Assembly: GCF_036636695.1 (NCBI RefSeq)
Contig: NZ_JAVWNW010000001.1
Length of the DNA: 64,000 nucleotides
Strand: one strand, 5' to 3'
From: Anaerorhabdus sp036636695
GTDB lineage: Bacteria > Bacillota_I > Bacilli_A > Erysipelotrichales > Erysipelotrichaceae
Shown: one piece after another, positions 18,356 through 26,340 of the stretch
How the letters are laid out: every line of letters starts with the position of its first letter
How positions within the stretch are numbered: position 1 is the stretch's first letter
Made by a program: the position numbers and the translations under genes
Notes under the pieces: generated by a model
The model's database searches: none
What the model saw: the letters and a program-made list of their open reading frames with translations, nothing else
Told to the model about the DNA's origin: nothing

Positions 18356-19081
18356 TTACTCATAACGAATATTTTTAGTTGTCCATAATCCTGCAAAAAA
18401 GAATAGAGCGGTTTCAATTAGAGCTATAAGTGAAACAGTTGAATTTGGTTGTGCACTCATAGCTATAGCAGGCTTTAGCATCACAATAAAGGGATGTATC
18501 ATAAATAATGCTATGTCAGAGTTTGCTAATGCCATACCACTTAAAAATCCCGCTACTCCGATTCCAAGCGGAATCCACATATTTTCAAAACGAGATGATA
18601 CAAAAAGCATAAAGGATAATACAGGCATTGTAGTAACGAAAGAATACCCAGCAAATTTTATTAATGTGCTGATTTCAAATGTACCTTGTGGTAAATCGGT
18701 AATGCCTATTTGTGTAAGAGCTAAATTTTGAAAGCAGATTGCTACAAAAAGTAAAAAAGTTATAATTACGAATTTACATAAATATATGGATGATACCTTT
18801 ATAGGTAACATATACATTTTTTTTACAGCGCTTCCTTTAAATTCCATGTTATAAATCATACATGTTGCTACAATGATTCCAAACATATTCAAAACCATAA
18901 TCATTCCATATAGCTGTGTTAGAAGAACATCCATAGGGGATAAGGGTAAGCTTAATAGCGTATCTTTTCTAATGATAAAGTTAATGAAAACGTATGCTGC
19001 GCCTAAAATACCTATTAAAATCATTAAAGATAAAATTCCTGTACGCTTTTCTTTGCGAAACTCAATTGCAAGTGTTTTCAT
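18356..19081 (-). CDS. Lantibiotic-immunity-type ABC permease (NisE/CprB-like)
   Basis: 241 residues, six hydrophobic segments, with an N-terminal charged stretch (EFRKEKRTG) typical of NisE/SpaE/CprB permeases. It overlaps the ATPase gene by 4 bases and is followed 14 bases later by the second permease, so the three genes form one operon. With its partner it should form the membrane path of a peptide-antibiotic resistance exporter. Confidence 0.83.
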   Translation of the reverse strand: MKTLAIEFRKEKRTGILSLMILIGILGAAYVFINFIIRKDTLLSLPLSPMDVLLTQLYGMIMVLNMFGIIVATCMIYNMEFKGSAVKKMYMLPIKVSSIYLCKFVIITFLLFVAICFQNLALTQIGITDLPQGTFEISTLIKFAGYSFVTTMPVLSFMLFVSSRFENMWIPLGIGVAGFLSGMALANSDIALFMIHPFIVMLKPAIAMSAQPNSTVSLIALIETALFFFAGLWTTKNIRYE

Positions 19082-19842
19082 AGTTTTGCTCTCTGTTTTC
19101 TACTTTTGTTATCCTTTTCTATCATTGATAAAAACATATCCTCCAAGTTATCAGTTGAAAAACCGACTTCTAATGCGGTTTGCCGTAATTCATCTAAACT
19201 ACCCTCGAATAACAATCTACCATGATTTAGTATTCCGATATCATCAGCAATTAATTCAATTTCAGAAAGCATATGTGATGAAATTAAAACTGTGCAATCA
19301 TAAATAGCGGGTAGTGATTTAATCAAATTTCTGATTTCATGTATACCGGATGGATCAAGTCCATTTGTTGGTTCATCCAAAATTAGAATTGGTGGTTTTC
19401 CCAATAATGCACCTGCAAGTCCTAAACGCTGTTTCATTCCTAAGGAATATTTTTTAGCAAGACGATTGCTAAATTCTGCAAGACCAACAAGTTCTAATGC
19501 TTCATCAACAGCACTTTGAGGTAGTTCTAAAATACGACGAATAATATCGAGATTTTCTCTACCAGTTAAGTTTGGATAGAATGAAGGGGATTCGATAAAT
19601 GAACCAACTTCTTTTAAAATCGAAATACGATCATTTGGGAAGGTCTTTCCATCAATAGAAAATTTACCATTAGTTGGTGCTGTCAATCCCAACAACATTT
19701 TCATTGTGGTAGATTTTCCCGCTCCATTTGGACCTAGAAAGCCATAAATACTTCCCTTACGAATATGAAGAGAAATATCATTGACAGCAGTAAAATGTTT
19801 GTATTTTTTTGTTAATTCTTTTGTTGTAATCATATATTCCAT
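19078..19842 (-). CDS. ABC transporter ATPase of lantibiotic resistance type (NisF/CprA-like)
   Basis: 254 residues. Walker A GPNGAGKST, Q-loop region, signature YSLGMKQRLGLA (LSGGQ replaced by YSLGM, usual in this subfamily), Walker B ILILDEPTNGLDP and switch His in ISSHML. The YSLGMKQRL form and the two following small permeases point to the BcrA/NisF/CprA group. Start 19842 has AAAGGAG 8 bases upstream; the longer GTG frame is rejected. Divergent from its regulators at 19991. Confidence 0.92.
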   Translation of the reverse strand: MEYMITTKELTKKYKHFTAVNDISLHIRKGSIYGFLGPNGAGKSTTMKMLLGLTAPTNGKFSIDGKTFPNDRISILKEVGSFIESPSFYPNLTGRENLDIIRRILELPQSAVDEALELVGLAEFSNRLAKKYSLGMKQRLGLAGALLGKPPILILDEPTNGLDPSGIHEIRNLIKSLPAIYDCTVLISSHMLSEIELIADDIGILNHGRLLFEGSLDELRQTALEVGFSTDNLEDMFLSMIEKDNKSRKQRAKL

Positions 19843-19881
19843 AATAACAACTCCTTTCACTAACTACATGATATAATCCCA

Positions 19882-19923
19882 ACCTTGCACTAACATTCTC
19901 TCTACCTTACATTAACCTTACAT
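19882..19923. promoter_or_regulatory. Array of 11-bp-spaced repeats, likely response-regulator operator
   Basis: ACCTTACAT occurs exactly twice, at 19904 and 19915, 11 bases apart. Weaker copies stand in the same register at 19882 (ACCTTGCAC) and 19893 (ACATTCTCT). OmpR-family regulators bind tandem repeats spaced by one helical turn. On the reverse strand the array sits just upstream of an A/T-rich -10 region (19865-19880) of the ABC operon, where it could replace a -35. Binding by the adjacent regulator is inference. Confidence 0.6.
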
Positions 19924-19956
19924 CTTCTCTTAAATACAAAAAAACATATTGCTATA

Positions 19957-19965
19957 TGCTACAAT
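19957..19965 (+). promoter_or_regulatory. Extended -10 promoter for the two-component system
   Basis: TGCTACAAT lies 25 bases before the response-regulator start; no clear -35. Confidence 0.4.
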
Positions 19966-19990
19966 GTTTAAAAGAAAAGTAGGTATTTGT

Positions 19991-20695
19991 ATGGGAAATG
20001 GATATTTAAAAAATAAAATAATTATGCTTGTTGATGATGAACAGGATTTGTTAGATATGGTTGTGTCTATTTTAGAGGAGGATGGGTTTCATAATATCTA
20101 TACGGCGAAGAGTGTTGAACAAGCAATTGTACTTGCTGAAAGCTGTCATCCTAATTTTGCAATACTTGATATTATGCTTCCTGATGGAAATGGATTTGAT
20201 TTAATGAAAAAACTAAAGGAAAGTAATGATTATCCTATTTTATTTCTTACTGCTCGAGGAGAAGATGATGATCGATTTAAAGGATTTGGTTTAGGAGCAG
20301 ATGATTATATGGTGAAACCTTTTTCACCAAAAGAGTTATTATTCCGCATTATGGCTATTTTACGAAGGAGTTATAAAGAGGAAAACCAACTTGTTCAATT
20401 ACGGGATAGTCAAATTGATTTTGATAGAGCCGAAGTTATTAAGAATAACGAACGTATCCCATTAACCGCAAAGGAACATGATATCTTGTCCGTTTTATAT
20501 CGTAATGCAGGACGTATCGTCACAATGGATGCTTTGTGTGAAGCAGCTTGGGGAGATAATCCATTTGGCTATGAAAATTCTTTAATGGCACATATTCGAC
20601 GTATTAGAGAAAAAATAGAATTAAATCCATCGTGTCCTATCTCTCTGGTGACAGTTAAACGTTTGGGATATAAGTTAATTGTGGAGAGAACATAA
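19991..20695 (+). CDS. OmpR-family response regulator (CprR/NisR-like)
   Basis: 234 residues: receiver domain with MLVDDEQD (acidic pocket), phospho-acceptor Asp in FAILDIMLPDG, LTARG and VKPFSP (Lys), then a winged-helix DNA-binding domain ending VKRLGYKL. Start 19991 is set by the AAGTAGGT site 6 bases upstream. Expected to control the divergent ABC operon through the 11-bp repeats between them. Gene layout resembles CprABC-CprKR of Clostridioides difficile, a cationic peptide resistance system. Confidence 0.9.
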   Translation: MGNGYLKNKIIMLVDDEQDLLDMVVSILEEDGFHNIYTAKSVEQAIVLAESCHPNFAILDIMLPDGNGFDLMKKLKESNDYPILFLTARGEDDDRFKGFGLGADDYMVKPFSPKELLFRIMAILRRSYKEENQLVQLRDSQIDFDRAEVIKNNERIPLTAKEHDILSVLYRNAGRIVTMDALCEAAWGDNPFGYENSLMAHIRRIREKIELNPSCPISLVTVKRLGYKLIVERT

Positions 20696-20696
20696 C

Positions 20697-22103
20697 ATGA
20701 AAAGTATACCTAAATTAATACGACGTTTTGTCGGTATAATGATGACTAGTGTTATACTTCTTATTGTTATAAACATTATTTTTTACATTTCTATATTTTG
20801 GAAATATGCAACACATGATTCAGCTTGGGATATTGCAGACAAAGCTGCTAAAAGTATTCACTTAACGGATAATGGATATGCTTTATCTGATGAAATAGTA
20901 GGTGAACTAAAAGAACGGAATGTTTGGGGTATTCTTATAGACGATAATACACGAGAAGTAATTTGGCATACAGAAAAGTTACCAAACAACATTCCAAAAC
21001 AATATACATTATCGGATATATCAGATTTATCACGTGGGTATGTAGAGGGGTATCCTACATTTACAGGAAAAACTGAAAGCGGATTATTAGTATTGGGTTA
21101 TCCAAAAGACAGTTATTGGAAACTGTTACATGCAAGTTGGAATTATGATTTCATTGCAAATCTACCCAAATATGTATTTTTTGCATTATGTGTAAATATA
21201 TTTTTGATGTTTATTATCTACGTTATTACTAATTCAAGGTTATTACGGTCAATTAAACCAATTACAAATGGAATAAAAGATTTATCAAGTGGCGAACCTG
21301 TTCACATTGAAGAAAAGGGCGTATTGTCTGAACTTGCAACAAATATTAATAAAACATCTAAAATATTACAAGATAAGACAGAAAAATTGAATAAGAAAGA
21401 AACTGCCCGTGCTAATTGGATAGCTGGAGTTTCTCATGATATTCGTACACCTTTATCAATGATAATGGGCTATGCTAGCCAATTAGAAAATGCGCAGGGG
21501 ATAACTGAAGAAGAGCGAAAAAAGGCATCTGTAATTGTAAAGCAAAGTAATCGAATAAAGAGTTTAATTAATAATCTTAACCTCGCTTCTAAACTTGAGT
21601 ATAATATGCAACCACTAATGATGAAACAAGAAAACGTAGTTGCCATTATTCGCCAGGTTGTTGTTGATTTCATTAATATGGAAATAGATGAAAAATTTTC
21701 ATTTGAGTGGGATACAGATGAAAATTTACTTGTTTGTGATATTAATCTAGATAAAGATTTATTAAAGCGTGCTGTGATTAATCTTATTCAGAACAGCATA
21801 AATCATAATGATAATGGATGTACTATTTATGTATCTGTTTATGAAGATAATAATGATTTTATTATTTGTGTTGAAGATAGTGGTATAGGTGTTTCTGATG
21901 AACAAATAGTTAAACTTAATAAAACTCCTCATTACATGGTATGTGACAACAATACCACTGAGCAAAGACACGGGTTAGGGTTATTGATTGTGAAACAGGT
22001 AATAAGTAATCATAATGGAAAAGTTTTGATTGATCATAGTAAATATGGTGGCTTTAAAACTTTATTAATAATACCAAAATCAACATGTATAAATTCAAAA
22101 TAG
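20697..22103 (+). CDS. Sensor histidine kinase (CprK/NisK-like)
   Basis: 468 residues: membrane segment about 12-32, extracellular sensor of about 120 residues, second membrane segment about 160-182, HAMP-like linker, H-box AGVSHDIRTPLS and ATPase domain with INLIQNSINHN, EDSGIGV and HGLGLLIV. The extracytoplasmic loop is long, as in NisK/SpaK/CprK sensors of peptide antibiotics. ATG 20697 follows the regulator stop by one base with GTGGAGAG upstream. The ligand is not known; a lantibiotic-like peptide is the natural guess. Confidence 0.88.
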   Translation: MKSIPKLIRRFVGIMMTSVILLIVINIIFYISIFWKYATHDSAWDIADKAAKSIHLTDNGYALSDEIVGELKERNVWGILIDDNTREVIWHTEKLPNNIPKQYTLSDISDLSRGYVEGYPTFTGKTESGLLVLGYPKDSYWKLLHASWNYDFIANLPKYVFFALCVNIFLMFIIYVITNSRLLRSIKPITNGIKDLSSGEPVHIEEKGVLSELATNINKTSKILQDKTEKLNKKETARANWIAGVSHDIRTPLSMIMGYASQLENAQGITEEERKKASVIVKQSNRIKSLINNLNLASKLEYNMQPLMMKQENVVAIIRQVVVDFINMEIDEKFSFEWDTDENLLVCDINLDKDLLKRAVINLIQNSINHNDNGCTIYVSVYEDNNDFIICVEDSGIGVSDEQIVKLNKTPHYMVCDNNTTEQRHGLGLLIVKQVISNHNGKVLIDHSKYGGFKTLLIIPKSTCINSK

Positions 22104-22189
22104 TTTTTATATTTTTTAATAATATGGAAATCATGATATTAGTAATATGATACGAATCTAGGTGTACTGTGCGGAATAGATGAATTACT

Positions 22190-22260
22190 CGGATTCTATA
22201 ATACCTTATGAACTACATGAAAAATAGTGTGCAAATTTAGGTAATCCTTTCGAGGACGCC
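22190..22260 (+). repeat. Attachment site copy 2 with conserved island end
   Basis: The core AATCCTTTCGAGGACGCC lies at 22243-22260. The preceding 60-70 bases (GATACGAATCTA ... GTGCAAATTTAGGTAATC) resemble the stretches before the copies at 29612 and 40160, so each element carries a conserved terminal segment. Together with the integrase remnant this fills the gene-free stretch 22104-22412. Confidence 0.75.
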
Positions 22261-22412
22261 AGTAGTTAAATCAGTCCATTAAATGGGGATTTTTTATGAA
22301 AATCCGAATTTGATACATTTTTGATACGTTTCTTAAATATTTGGCATAATTTGACTGTTTTGAGGAACTATTTGGAAAAATAATAAGTTTAGAAATAAGA
22401 AAAAATCCTCAA

Positions 22413-22865
22413 CTAAGTAGCGGTTTGAGGAGATAATTTGACATTATTCAGTACATTAAGGATTTCTTTTTTCTTACTTGGAAACAAATGCCCATAGACA
22501 TTCTCAACCATTTGTTTGGAATGACCAAGGCGTTCTGCAATCGTGAAGGTATCGGCCTCTGAATTAATCAACATGGATACATGAGAGTGTCTGAAGTCAT
22601 GGATTCTAGTCATAGGTAATTGTTCAACAGGATGAGAATCATTGTAGGTATCTACTATATACTTTTTGTTGTGCGAGATAGTCTTTTGCGAAAGAATCGA
22701 TAGATCACTGATAATGTAGAATTTTGTAGAATCGAAGTTTTTATAACGTTTCATTTCGCTGTATCTTTTCCTAAGCTGGATCATAAGATTATCACTAGGA
22801 TAGATAACACGTGATTCATCAGTTATGAAAGCTATTAATAGGAAATTGTGATTTTTATAATGAAA
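22413..22865 (-). pseudogene. Truncated tyrosine integrase, C-terminal catalytic part (copy 2)
   Basis: The reverse-strand frame is open from about 22865 and its last 123 residues start at an internal ATG. It retains RIHDFRHSHVS (catalytic His-x-x-Arg), AERLGHSKQM and VENVYGHLFP (nucleophilic Tyr). The N-terminal arm-binding region and the first catalytic Arg are missing, so it cannot be active. It ends toward the attachment site. It is the longest of five related remnants in the window. Confidence 0.82.
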
Positions 22866-22881
22866 CTAATCAGTTTCCTTA
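22859..22881 (-). terminator. Weak hairpin after the agr operon
   Basis: GGAAACT and AGTTTCA arms with a GATT loop, read on the reverse strand directly after the agrC-like stop; the following T run is poor. Confidence 0.3.
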
Positions 22882-24141
22882 AGGGTTTTTAAGTTCAATA
22901 TCAACAATAAATTCATTTTGTTTTTGAGCGATAACTATACTTCCTTTGTATTTCTCAGCGATATTTCTCATCGTTTTTAAACCCAATCCATGACCATCTT
23001 CTTTCTTTTTACTTGGAATGTCTTGAATCATTGAAGGAAGAGTAGGTGAGGTTGAGTTTATTGACTTTATAATTAATGAGTTGCTAGTTGTTGAAATTGT
23101 TATTTTAATTTGTCTATTTCCTCCTATGTTTTCAATTGCATTATCGAGTAAATTCATGAGTAATAAGTACAAATCGATATCTTCAATATGAATTGTATCT
23201 ACAATATTTGTGGTAACAGTGAAGTCAATATTGTGCAAAAGTGCTTCTTCTTTTTTAATTTTTAAAACATAGTTTAAAATCTTACTGCTGGTATTGTACG
23301 AAAATGGTAATTGATCGATTTTGGCAGAATAAGTAGTTAATAAATCTTCTATTAATTCTTGATTGTTTGATTCTTTTAGAAGTAATAAATGTTTCATATC
23401 ATGTCTTAGATTATATATTTCTTGCTGAAATTTCATCACTTCTTCATTATGTTCTATCTTATTGTTGAGTAAAACAATATCCAGTTCTTTCTTATTTAGA
23501 TCTTTAAAATTTTGATTCATTTTAGTAATAATGACAAACAATAGATATAATGCAAATATTAATGAGAAGTATGCTATGAAAAGTAATAGTTCGTTAATGT
23601 GGTTTGTAAATATTAGATTTTCAAAAAATATCTGTATGAAAATGATTGTCAATAAAAGTAAAAGTATATAAATGGAGTCGGATTTTTTAATGTTTAAGTC
23701 AATTCTCTTTATGATATTTATAGATAAATAAGTGGATACGAATAAGAGGAAGGTAGCTACAAAAGATAATGCAATATTATTATTTATTATGAAGGTAGCG
23801 AAAGATACATTATAATCAAATAATAAAGAGAAAAAGATTACAGTGACCGTTGAAATGTATCCAATCAGTGTGTAAGGTAGAAATGAAATTATTGCGATCT
23901 TTACGAGTGAATCACACGAGAGTAGGAGCGCATAAGTAAAAGGAAGTATGAGAAATAATAAACCTAAAACTCCCTCGTGTACATAGAAACTATTCATAAT
24001 TGTAATTAAAATTGTCATAAAAAGTGATAATGAAAGTGGATAGAGAACTGGATATGTTCTCTTTTTTGTGATTGTATGTTCTATAAAAAATACTATAATT
24101 ACTGATTGTAAAAAATTTATCAAAATAGACCAAATATTCAT
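22879..24141 (-). CDS. agrC: AgrC-like quorum-sensing histidine kinase
   Basis: 420 residues: an N-terminal domain of six or seven membrane segments (about 1-205), the AgrC-type peptide sensor, then a coiled linker, the phospho-acceptor His in YNLRHDMKHLLLL and a GHKL ATPase domain with LLMNLLDNAIENI and GHGLGLKTM. These are hallmarks of the AgrC/ComD (HPK10) family, which binds cyclic peptide pheromones at the cell surface. It is the last gene of agrB-A-C, two bases after the regulator gene. Codon use is very A/T rich. Confidence 0.88.
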   Translation of the reverse strand: MNIWSILINFLQSVIIVFFIEHTITKKRTYPVLYPLSLSLFMTILITIMNSFYVHEGVLGLLFLILPFTYALLLSCDSLVKIAIISFLPYTLIGYISTVTVIFFSLLFDYNVSFATFIINNNIALSFVATFLLFVSTYLSINIIKRIDLNIKKSDSIYILLLLLTIIFIQIFFENLIFTNHINELLLFIAYFSLIFALYLLFVIITKMNQNFKDLNKKELDIVLLNNKIEHNEEVMKFQQEIYNLRHDMKHLLLLKESNNQELIEDLLTTYSAKIDQLPFSYNTSSKILNYVLKIKKEEALLHNIDFTVTTNIVDTIHIEDIDLYLLLMNLLDNAIENIGGNRQIKITISTTSNSLIIKSINSTSPTLPSMIQDIPSKKKEDGHGLGLKTMRNIAEKYKGSIVIAQKQNEFIVDIELKNP

Positions 24142-24143
24142 TA

Positions 24144-24842
24144 TTACCTCTCAATTCTAAATGAATTATAAGCATCATTAACAAGTTTTAGTTTAGATCG
24201 ACTAATCGGAAGAATATGTCCATTTTTTAGAATAGCTTTATTTGATTTAAGAGAGTCAATGTACTGTATATTGATTAGATATGAAGAATGAATACGAACA
24301 AAATAACTAAAGTTTAATTCTTTTTCTATGGCAGAAATAGATTTTCTTTGAGTTAATACTTCACTATTTTCTAAATAGAAAGAACAATAATTATGACTCA
24401 CTTCGATTGAAATTATTTGGTGCAATGGAATTTTACGTTTCACTTCAGTGGAATTGTAGAGATAATATTTATGCTGATTAATAAATTGGTGATTAAGCTT
24501 CTCAATAGCATATTTGAAGTCTTGATCAAGGTTACTCTTTCGTATGAAATAATTAAAATTTAGGCGAAATGATTCAAATACTAAATCATCATGTTGTGAA
24601 CAAAAAATAACGCTAGCAGTATTACTCAATTCATTTATCTTCTTTGCTAATTCAAAACCTGTGACTTTTGGCATATCAATATCAAACACATAAAGGTCTG
24701 CAGGTATTTTAAATATATTTTCATCTTGAGGATTATTAAAACTAGTCACTTCATAAAGAGGTTCTTTTACAGAAGAAAATTTTAGTTTTAAAGTAGTTAG
24801 ATCTTGTTCGCTATCATCGACTATTATTGTTTTAATGTTCAT
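24144..24842 (-). CDS. agrA: AgrA-like LytTR response regulator
   Basis: 232 residues: receiver domain with IIVDDSEQD, phospho-acceptor Asp in LYVFDIDMP and SVIFCSQHD, then a LytTR DNA-binding domain (about 130-230; IPLHQIISIEVSHNYCSFY, FVRIHSSYLINI). LytTR regulators bind pairs of short direct repeats, and such a pair (TTAGCCCA) lies ahead of agrD. GGAGG precedes ATG 24842, which overlaps agrB by 11 bases. Confidence 0.9.
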   Translation of the reverse strand: MNIKTIIVDDSEQDLTTLKLKFSSVKEPLYEVTSFNNPQDENIFKIPADLYVFDIDMPKVTGFELAKKINELSNTASVIFCSQHDDLVFESFRLNFNYFIRKSNLDQDFKYAIEKLNHQFINQHKYYLYNSTEVKRKIPLHQIISIEVSHNYCSFYLENSEVLTQRKSISAIEKELNFSYFVRIHSSYLINIQYIDSLKSNKAILKNGHILPISRSKLKLVNDAYNSFRIER

Positions 24843-25410
24843 AATTGAATACCTCCAAATAATTCTTCGTATTTATATGTATTAATATTAAACCAGCAGT
24901 ATATATTAAAGCTATTGACAATACTGTGTAAAATTGACTATTAAGAAATATGAAGAGTAAATAAAGTAGAAATATAGAAATAGTTTTACAAATGCTTTTT
25001 TTCTTATTCATTTGAACTTCTTTAAAAGTAAGTGGATTATTCACATGTTGTACAGGAGATAAGATTAAAATTAATATTGCGGATGAAAGTGTTAGTACTA
25101 GATTAATCATAATGAAGTTAAAGAACTGCGTCTTGAGCAACAGAGTAAAAACAGAATAAATACTAGCATATGTTAAAATGCACTTTATTTTTGTATTTGC
25201 ATGATAACCGCCAGTACTGCAACGCAAAAAAGCAAAGAATATATAAAATAGTAGTGCTTCTAATACAGTATTGGTAAATAAGCCGATAGTGATAATCACA
25301 ATAAAGTTCAGCGCATCATTAACAAAAATATCAAATCCATGGCATGCTAAAGTGATGGAATTCTCATCAAAGTCATTATTTCTTAAATAATTAATTAACA
25401 TTTTTTTCAT
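24832..25410 (-). CDS. agrB: AgrB-like membrane endopeptidase for autoinducer maturation
   Basis: 192 residues with about five membrane segments. It contains the AgrB signature RCSTGGYHANTKIKC, which includes the catalytic His of the cysteine-type peptidase; the Cys eight residues after it sits at the expected active-site spacing. AgrB cleaves the AgrD precursor at its C-terminal side and closes the lactone or thiolactone ring. The substrate gene, agrD, lies on the other strand 173 bases away. Confidence 0.9.
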   Translation of the reverse strand: MKKMLINYLRNNDFDENSITLACHGFDIFVNDALNFIVIITIGLFTNTVLEALLFYIFFAFLRCSTGGYHANTKIKCILTYASIYSVFTLLLKTQFFNFIMINLVLTLSSAILILILSPVQHVNNPLTFKEVQMNKKKSICKTISIFLLYLLFIFLNSQFYTVLSIALIYTAGLILIHINTKNYLEVFNYEH

Positions 25411-25500
25411 AATCTTTACCTAATGAAAGTCTAACATTGAATATAAAAAACATGAAGAAATTATTTTCAAAAACTATGATTATTTTGAAATCTATGTTAT

Positions 25501-25528
25501 TTAGCCCAGAATATTGCAAGTTAGCCCA
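25501..25528. promoter_or_regulatory. Paired direct repeat between agrB and agrD, likely AgrA-type operator
   Basis: TTAGCCCA occurs exactly at 25501-25508 and 25521-25528, a 20-base period. LytTR regulators bind two direct repeats about two helical turns apart. The pair lies just upstream of a possible TTGAAG (25535) and TTATCA (25557) promoter reading into agrD. Regulation by the adjacent AgrA is inference. Confidence 0.55.
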
Positions 25529-25582
25529 CAAGTATTGAAGTGATAAAAAAATAATGTTATCAATTAATCAGGAGGTAATACT

Positions 25583-25717
25583 ATGAAAGCAAAAAAAGTA
25601 ATTGACCAAGTAGTAAACCAATTCATTAAGAGTGCAAAGAAATCTTTGCACACGACCTCGTATCGTGGTATTTATCAACCAGATTTAAGAAAAATGAAAG
25701 GAGAAAATTACAAATGA
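25583..25717 (+). CDS. agrD: AgrD-like cyclic autoinducer precursor with Ser in place of Cys
   Basis: A 44-residue peptide gene with a strong GGAGGT site before ATG 25583. The N-terminus (VIDQVVNQFIKSAKK) can form an amphipathic helix, as in AgrD. The C-terminal part reads TTSYRGIYQPDLRKMKGENY. The order ring residue, four residues, then Y-(E/Q)-P and a charged tail matches the Listeria AgrD layout, where the first ring residue is Cys. Here it is Ser, predicting a five-residue lactone, SYRGI. The stop TGA overlaps the next ATG (ATGA). Divergent from agrB. Processing site is inferred. Confidence 0.8.
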   Translation: MKAKKVIDQVVNQFIKSAKKSLHTTSYRGIYQPDLRKMKGENYK

Positions 25718-26001
25718 AAAAAATAGTAATCAGTTTACTTGCTACATTAATGCTATTAGGATCACCAATAGTAAGTTTTGCACAAGAAAATTTGCCAAAT
25801 AATGGATATGGACATACACACCCAGAAAATTTAGAATTATATGCTGATTGTTATCATACTTATATAAATACTCCAGTTGGAAGCGAACATGATAAAACTG
25901 CTCCTAATGGTAGAGTTGAGCGTGTTCAAACTTATACAGCACGATGTACAAAATGTGGAGATTATTACTATTGGGATCAACATTTGTATTGGTATGCATA
26001 G
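25714..26001 (+). CDS. Secreted Cys-containing peptide 1, unknown function (bacteriocin or toxin candidate)
   Basis: 95 residues with a standard signal peptide (KKIVISLLATLMLLGSP core, likely cut after VSFA). The mature part of about 71 residues is rich in aromatics and His and has a C-terminal RCTKCGDYYYWDQHLYWY segment; a further Cys is in YADCYHTY. CxxC plus DxH suggests a metal or disulfide site. Its start overlaps the agrD stop and AAAGGAG lies inside agrD, so expression is tied to the pheromone. A strong terminator follows. Paralogous to the next peptide. No family recognised; lactococcin-972-like peptides resemble it only in size and tail. Confidence 0.75.
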   Translation: MKKIVISLLATLMLLGSPIVSFAQENLPNNGYGHTHPENLELYADCYHTYINTPVGSEHDKTAPNGRVERVQTYTARCTKCGDYYYWDQHLYWYA

Positions 26002-26007
26002 AATGTA

Positions 26008-26039
26008 TTGCTTATCAAAACTTTGATAAGCAATTTTTC
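26008..26039 (+). terminator. Strong terminator between the two peptide genes
   Basis: A 12-bp perfect stem TTGCTTATCAAA / TTTGATAAGCAA with a two-base loop and a run of T. Leaky termination here would give much more peptide 1 message than downstream ABC message, as often seen in bacteriocin operons. Confidence 0.85.
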
Positions 26040-26058
26040 TAGACTGAAGGAGATTTAT

Positions 26059-26310
26059 ATGACAAAGAAAATAGTAATTGTTATGTTTTTTATAGTAGGG
26101 TTCAATCCGCTTCTTAATGTTTCGGCTGAGAATATATTTTCTAAAGTACATAATAGTAATGAACATATATATAGATATGCAACTGTGGGTAATAGATTTG
26201 ATCGCACCAACAATGAAGGTGAGACAGAGTGTATGCAAACCTATATAGGTATATGTAATACTTGTGGAGATTATTATTATACTGATATTCATATCTTTTG
26301 GTATAAATAA
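26059..26310 (+). CDS. Secreted Cys-containing peptide 2, paralogue of peptide 1
   Basis: 83 residues with signal peptide (KKIVIVMFFIVGFNPLLNVSA, likely cut after VSA). The mature part of about 60 residues shares the C-terminal pattern QTY, then CNTCGDYYYTDIHIFWY, with peptide 1, and a HIY element upstream. Conserved Cys, Asp and His positions between the two suggest a common fold. AAGGAG lies 8 bases before ATG 26059. It lies past the terminator, 30 bases before the ABC permease gene. It could be a second active peptide, a two-component partner or an immunity peptide. Confidence 0.7.
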   Translation: MTKKIVIVMFFIVGFNPLLNVSAENIFSKVHNSNEHIYRYATVGNRFDRTNNEGETECMQTYIGICNTCGDYYYTDIHIFWYK

Positions 26311-26340
26311 AATTACTAAGAAAGATAAATGGTGATACTT

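Larger units (their letters stand above)
17264..22260. mobile_element. Island I: lantibiotic-resistance module between att copies 1 and 2
   Basis: A 5.0-kb segment bounded by the tRNA-Arg 3' end and the repeat at 22243-22260. It holds an integrase 3' remnant next to the tRNA, a reverse-strand ABC operon of three genes and a divergent two-component system. No intact integrase remains, so it appears immobile by itself. Borders are inferred from the repeats. Confidence 0.65.

Noticed and set aside
22245..22265. Second tRNA gene at the att copy
   Set aside because: Only the T-arm and acceptor end are present; no D or anticodon arm precedes it.
25714..26310. Classification of the two secreted peptides as lactococcin-972 family
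   Set aside because: Size, signal peptide, aromatic tail and following ABC genes fit loosely, but the CxxC and the lack of the family's Gly/Trp pattern argue against a firm assignment.
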